Shown: one piece after another, positions 28,674 to 33,172 of the stretch | Layout: each line of letters begins with the position of its first letter | How positions within the stretch are numbered: position 1 is the stretch's first letter | Origin: an uncultured Bacilli bacterium | Lineage (GTDB): Bacteria > Bacillota_I > Bacilli_A > RF39 > UBA660 | Length of the DNA stretch: 33,172 nt | Direction of reading: 5' to 3' | Assembly (NCBI GenBank): GCA_947627925.1 | Contig: CANQXW010000011.1 | Span: 1-33,172 of the forward strand | Position numbers and translations under genes: made by a program | The notes under the pieces: generated by a model | Seen by the model: the letters and a program-made list of their open reading frames with translations, nothing else | What the model was told of the DNA's origin: nothing | The model's database searches: none

Positions 28674-29228
28674 TTAAGAACAAGAAAATGTTTCTCCCTT
28701 TGTTTCAGCATCTAAATCTTTAATTTCTTGTTCAGCCTCACTTTTACTTTTATCGTATTTTACATCTCCATCAGCACTATGGACATATAAAGACGTATTA
28801 CGCATTTTAATTTCATAAGTATAAGCTTTACTATCTTCACTAATATTTACTTTAACATAGCCTTCATAGCCGTCACGTTTATCTGGATCACTTGCAGCAA
28901 GTTCTTTTTCATCTTTTTCCCATAATCCTAATTCAACTAATTTAGATAATGAGAAACAATAATAATCATCACTTTTCTTATACTTTGTTGTATCGCCTTC
29001 TAAATCTTCATTAGTAATTGAGCCAATTGAAATAAGACTCATTGCTCTACTAGCGGCTTCAATGGCTTCATTTGCTTCATCAGCAATAGCTTGTTTTCTA
29101 ACATCAGCAATATAAGGTAAAATTGTCGATGTTGCTAAAACAGTAACAATTGCTAAAACTACAATAACTGCTAAAAGTTCAATTAAGGTAAAACCTTTTT
29201 TATTTTTAAAAGTCTTCATAACTTTCAC
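28674..29228 (-). CDS. Type IV prepilin-like protein, paralogue of the adjacent gene
   Basis: KNKKGFTLIELLAVIVVLAIVTVLATSTILPY; diverged C-terminal part. Confidence 0.88.
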   Translation of the reverse strand: MKVMKTFKNKKGFTLIELLAVIVVLAIVTVLATSTILPYIADVRKQAIADEANEAIEAASRAMSLISIGSITNEDLEGDTTKYKKSDDYYCFSLSKLVELGLWEKDEKELAASDPDKRDGYEGYVKVNISEDSKAYTYEIKMRNTSLYVHSADGDVKYDKSKSEAEQEIKDLDAETKGETFSCS

Positions 29229-29288
29229 CTCTTATATCCTCTAAGATAATCTTACAATAATTAAGTATTAATGTCAATTATAAAGCAT

Positions 29289-30272
29289 TTAATTTTCAGC
29301 ATTATTAGACGTTTCAATATTATCAATTAAAATATTTTCACTCGCAATATTTCCTACTTTATCTTTAACACATATTAAATAATTTCCCATCTGAGATATT
29401 GTAAATTTATTATCGCTAATCCACTCTTTAACATTAGCACAACTACTTTCATTATAACCAATAAAGTAACCTAAAATACCGGAACCTCTTCCATCATTCG
29501 CAATTATCTCAATATTTTTAGTTAATGTATTTTGATAAGGATCAGTAATAGTCTTTTTGGTATCTTCTAATTTTATTGTTGGTCTTTCATTATCTATTTT
29601 AACATTTATACTTTCTTTGTATCTTTTTACTCCTTCACTAGTTTCATAAGTTATTTGAAAATTATATAAAGAATTAATTAATTCGGAATTACTCGTAATA
29701 TTTATTTTAGAAGTAGTACTAGATATTCCACTACTAGAAGACCATATACATTTATTATTAGTGCAATCAATATTTAGATTACTACTAATGGCCTCCAAGG
29801 TTATATTATCTCCCTTTAACCATTCTTTATTATCTACAACTATTTCTTCTCCCTTTTTTAAAACTAAAGTAATTTCTTTAGTCTTTTCTTCTAATTTAGT
29901 TAAATCACAACTATGATCTTCTAAAGGGTAATTTTCTTGAGTTAACTTGGCTTCATAATAATCACTTACTTTATTCATCGATACAATATAACAATTCATG
30001 ACTTCTTCATTTTCCGGATTTAAAATTAAATCATCTTCTCTATCACTAGTAAGATATCCTTCTTTAATTAAAGTATCGACATAAACTACTTCTTCTTTAG
30101 TATCAAAAGCATATTTAGAAGCCGCGACTTCAATATTCTTAACCATATTTTTATAATGATTCCTCTCAATTGTATCTGCCACATTATTAATCGTTGGAAC
30201 CGCAATTAAAATAATAGTTGAAAGTATCACTATTGAAGCTAATAACTCTAGTAATGTAAACCCTTTATTCAT
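29289..30272 (-). CDS. Prepilin-like protein with long C-terminal (possibly Ig-like) extension
   Basis: MNKGFTLLELLASIVILSTIILIAVPTINN; 327 aa with beta-rich repeats. Confidence 0.82.
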   Translation of the reverse strand: MNKGFTLLELLASIVILSTIILIAVPTINNVADTIERNHYKNMVKNIEVAASKYAFDTKEEVVYVDTLIKEGYLTSDREDDLILNPENEEVMNCYIVSMNKVSDYYEAKLTQENYPLEDHSCDLTKLEEKTKEITLVLKKGEEIVVDNKEWLKGDNITLEAISSNLNIDCTNNKCIWSSSSGISSTTSKINITSNSELINSLYNFQITYETSEGVKRYKESINVKIDNERPTIKLEDTKKTITDPYQNTLTKNIEIIANDGRGSGILGYFIGYNESSCANVKEWISDNKFTISQMGNYLICVKDKVGNIASENILIDNIETSNNAEN

Positions 30273-30302
30273 ATCTCCACCTATTATAATTTTACCATAA
30301 AT

Positions 30303-31112
30303 TTAACTAAATGCTACATCTAACATCATCATGATGACAAATCCTAACATCGTAAAAAAAGACATTAAATTTTTATGTTTATTACTTTGACTTTCTGGAA
30401 TAAGTTCACTTACAGCAACATAAATCATAGCACCCGCTGCAAATGCTAAAAAGAAAGGCAAAATATTTTCGACATATATAACTAAAAAACAGCCAATAAT
30501 TCCCGCGATAGGTTCAACTATGCCACTAAGCATCCCATAAATAAAAGATTTTAAACGACTCATATTTTCTCTTCGAAGAGGAAGACTAACCGCTGTTCCT
30601 TCCGGAAAGTTTTGAATACCTACACCAACGGCTAACATAAAAGCCGCTGCTAAAGTAGCTTCTTCAGCGCCACTCGCAATAGAACCAAAGGCCACTCCAA
30701 TTGCAAGTCCTTCAGGAATATTATGAAGAGTTATAGAAAATATTAACATTAAACTTCTTTTAATTCCTTTTATATTAGGATTTTTCTTTTTGCTTAAAAA
30801 TTTACCAAACATTATATCACTAAATATTAAAATTATACAACCAATTAAAAAGCCTAAAGATACTACTAACCAAGATACCATTCCTAAAGAATTAGCCGTA
30901 TTAATCGCCGGATTTAAAAGGGACCAAAAAGAAGCAGAAACCATTACCCCAGCAGAAAGGCCCATCATCGCATCTAAGACAACGCCATTTACTTTTTTAA
31001 AGAAAAAAACCAAGGCTGCTCCTAAAGCTGTTATACCCCAAGTCATCAGTGTTGCTAAAAGTACTTGAATATATACATTTGCATTAATATAAAAATTTAT
31101 CAATTTAAACAC
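30303..31112 (-). CDS. ZIP-family divalent metal transporter
   Basis: HNIPEGLAIGVAFGS and NFPEGTAVSLPL ZIP motifs; true start probably TTG at 31103. Confidence 0.93.
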   Translation of the reverse strand: MFKLINFYINANVYIQVLLATLMTWGITALGAALVFFFKKVNGVVLDAMMGLSAGVMVSASFWSLLNPAINTANSLGMVSWLVVSLGFLIGCIILIFSDIMFGKFLSKKKNPNIKGIKRSLMLIFSITLHNIPEGLAIGVAFGSIASGAEEATLAAAFMLAVGVGIQNFPEGTAVSLPLRRENMSRLKSFIYGMLSGIVEPIAGIIGCFLVIYVENILPFFLAFAAGAMIYVAVSELIPESQSNKHKNLMSFFTMLGFVIMMMLDVAFS

Positions 31113-31132
31113 CCTATTATAATATAGATAAA

Positions 31133-31158
31133 TTTTTGCCTAAAAGTGTAGGCAAAAA
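31133..31158. repeat. Inverted repeat upstream of the ZIP transporter
   Basis: TTTTTGCCTA-AAAGTG-TAGGCAAAAA, 10-bp perfect arms. Confidence 0.7.
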
Positions 31159-31175
31159 AGAACCATTAAGGTTCA
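31152..31175 (-). terminator. Intrinsic terminator downstream of the degraded 31190-31410 ORF
   Basis: Minus strand GAACC-TTAAT-GGTTC then TTTTTT. Confidence 0.65.
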
Positions 31176-31189
31176 ATAATTTTATTTTT

Positions 31190-31410
31190 TCACAAAATTC
31201 CCCAGTGGTAAAAATATAATGTTGTATATGTAGCAACTAAATAATTTTGAATACTTTCTGTATTAGCTAAATATAAAGCCAATTTATCAGTTCCATTAAT
31301 ATATCTGAACCCAACTTATTAGTTGTTATTACTGCAGCCATTTTCGTATTTTCTTTATATATTAGTTGAAAAATAATCAAAATTGCTGCAACAATTACGA
31401 TTATTAACAT
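31190..31410 (-). pseudogene. Possible frameshifted small membrane/secreted protein
   Basis: MLIIVIVAAILIIFQLIYKENTKMAAVITTNKLG.. in one frame, continued by FRYINGTDKLALYLANTESIQNYLVATYTTLYFYHWGIL* in another. Confidence 0.4.
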
Positions 31411-31589
31411 TATATTCTTTTTATTAAGCAGCAATGTAAGTCTTATTTTCTAGACACTATTATTAACTAAATTATTATCTATCTATAAATATTTCTTGAG
31501 TTATAAATTTTAATAATAATTAAAAAAGCAATGAAATTTTAATTCATTACCTCTTAAATGTTTAAAAAATTTAGATGTGCATCATAGTT

Positions 31590-32285
31590 TTAAGCACCTG
31601 CTTTTTTGATTGTACATGCTTTAGCGCTAACAGCTGCTGATAATTGGATATTTACATCTTTTAAATAGTTTTGAGCTACACCAGTATTTGTCAATTTTAA
31701 TGAAACTTGAACAGTTTTTGACGTATCTTCACTTGTTAGAGTAATTGTTCCGGTCTTTGAAACATTTTCGGCTCCATTGGATATTTCAGTTAAGTCAACT
31801 TCTGTACTAGATCCGGATTCAATTTTATCAGCATAAATTGTTAAAACTAAATCTCCCTTTACTAGTTGAGTAAAGTTTACTAAACCTTCAAGTGGTGTAA
31901 CTGTTACAGTATAAGGACATTCATAAGTAACACCTGCTGCTCCATCTTTTAATTCGGCAGTAGCAATTGTATGCTTTACTTCTGTATCACTATATGCTGT
32001 TGCATCATTAGTGTGTGCGTCTCCCACATTACTTACAGCATAATAAGGTTTTTTAGTTGCTACGTCATCAGTCATTTGCGCAGCTCCAACTTTTAAAAGT
32101 AATTGTTGATCTGTTCCTTTTATAGATATAGAACCTGGATTAGCTACCGTAACATTAGCAGATGTATTTGTTGGGTTACCAGAAACACTCAATGAAAAAT
32201 ATGCAAAGGTTGCTCCGACCACAGCCACAAGTAATGTCGCTACTGCTATTACTGTTAGTAACATTGTGTTCTTCTTTTCCATCAT
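31590..32285 (-). CDS. Secreted protein with SipW-dependent-type signal peptide (TasA/camelysin-like)
   Basis: MEKKNTMLLTVIAVATLLVAVVGATFAYFSLSV signal; beta-rich body. Confidence 0.75.
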   Translation of the reverse strand: MMEKKNTMLLTVIAVATLLVAVVGATFAYFSLSVSGNPTNTSANVTVANPGSISIKGTDQQLLLKVGAAQMTDDVATKKPYYAVSNVGDAHTNDATAYSDTEVKHTIATAELKDGAAGVTYECPYTVTVTPLEGLVNFTQLVKGDLVLTIYADKIESGSSTEVDLTEISNGAENVSKTGTITLTSEDTSKTVQVSLKLTNTGVAQNYLKDVNIQLSAAVSAKACTIKKAGA

Positions 32286-32334
32286 TATTTCCTCCTCTCA
32301 ATTTTGAATTTTATTTTAGATTATATTAATTTTA

Positions 32335-33030
32335 TTATCCTTCTTGATGTAATTGACAATCTCCTCCTGTCACAACTACTGTTGCATCTAAAGTTTTTCC
32401 CGCTAATTTATTTTGTCCTGTATCTCTATTTTCTAAATATAACTCGGTAGTTACTTTTTTAGTTTCTCCACTTGCTATAGTAATTGATCCATTAATCACA
32501 TCTTCATAATTCTCAGCTTTTAATGTTGATAAGTCTAATTCTTTTTTACCTTCTTCGCCAATACCATCACCTTTAATAGTTAAAACTAAATCACCAGAAA
32601 CTAAACTACCGGTTTCAGCTAAAACCGCTTTTAGATTTGTTCCTGCTGTAACTGTAACAGTATAGGCACAAGTATATTTTACGCTAGATTCTCCGTTTTG
32701 GACAGTAAACTCAGCTATTTCATAAGGCTTAACTTCATTATAAGAAAATTTTTCTCCTTCACCAGCTTCGGTATAGTCAGTATTGTCTAACGCATAATAT
32801 TTACCTTGAGCATCTGATGCCATTTGGGCAACGCCTAAATCCATTTTTAAACTAACTTTTTTGTCAGTTAAAAGGACAGTACTAGGGTTAGTGGCTTTAA
32901 CTTGAGCTTTGGTTGCTGTACTTTGATTATCTACTGTTAAACTAAAATATGCAAACGTTGCGCCTACTACTGCTACTAATAATGTTGCTACTGCTATCAC
33001 TGTCAATAACATCGTGTTCTTCTTTTCCAT
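32335..33030 (-). CDS. Secreted protein with SipW-dependent-type signal peptide, tandem paralogue
   Basis: MEKKNTMLLTVIAVATLLVAVVGATFAYFSLTV; same length (231 aa) as neighbour, diverged body. Confidence 0.75.
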   Translation of the reverse strand: MEKKNTMLLTVIAVATLLVAVVGATFAYFSLTVDNQSTATKAQVKATNPSTVLLTDKKVSLKMDLGVAQMASDAQGKYYALDNTDYTEAGEGEKFSYNEVKPYEIAEFTVQNGESSVKYTCAYTVTVTAGTNLKAVLAETGSLVSGDLVLTIKGDGIGEEGKKELDLSTLKAENYEDVINGSITIASGETKKVTTELYLENRDTGQNKLAGKTLDATVVVTGGDCQLHQEG

Positions 33031-33137
33031 CTTCCTTCCCTCCCTTCTTCCTTTTTCCCAGAAATATCTTTCTCTTCTATATTTCTTTCCTCCCCCCTCC
33101 GCGGGGCACCCTATTATTCCATCCTTCTCCCACGCAT

Positions 33138-33161
33138 CAAAAAAAGAAAGGTCTCCCTTTC
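33138..33161 (-). terminator. Intrinsic terminator of a gene beyond the window
   Basis: Minus strand GAAAGG-GAGA-CCTTTC-TTTTTTT. Confidence 0.8.
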
Positions 33162-33172
33162 CCCTTCTTTTG

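Noticed and set aside
1-33172. CRISPR arrays, tRNA/rRNA genes, prophage
   Set aside because: No regularly spaced direct repeats, no tRNA-like cloverleaf or rRNA sequence, and no phage structural genes seen by eye.

Overview
AT-rich chromosomal segment from a low-GC Bacillota (Bacilli-like) bacterium that carries sporulation genes. Positions 1-12.1 kb hold a near-complete S10/spc/secY-adk-map-infA ribosomal block on the minus strand, from rpsJ to a truncated rpsM; no rpmD (L30) is present between rpsE and rplO. Next come a membrane-anchored orphan protein, a VanY-like D,D-carboxypeptidase, gpmI, spo0A with a cluster of 0A-box-like sites, pgk, gapA, a uridine-kinase-like protein, clpP, a RelB/YafQ toxin-antitoxin pair (toxin frameshifted), divIC, yabQ, yabP, an IS200-type tnpA element, efp, rpmG, a class B PBP, a DUF2624-like protein, nfo, three prepilin-like proteins, a ZIP transporter and two tandem proteins with SipW-dependent-type signal peptides. 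The most notable item is an unannotated locus between gapA and pgk (about 17.94-18.25 kb). It has a 38-aa hydrophobic peptide ORF with a strong Shine-Dalgarno on the minus strand, overlapped by a convergent short + strand RNA that has its own consensus sigma-A promoter and intrinsic terminator. An 8-nt complementarity links the 5' and 3' ends of the peptide mRNA. This is the architecture of a type I toxin-antitoxin system. All calls come from reading the sequence; no database search was run.
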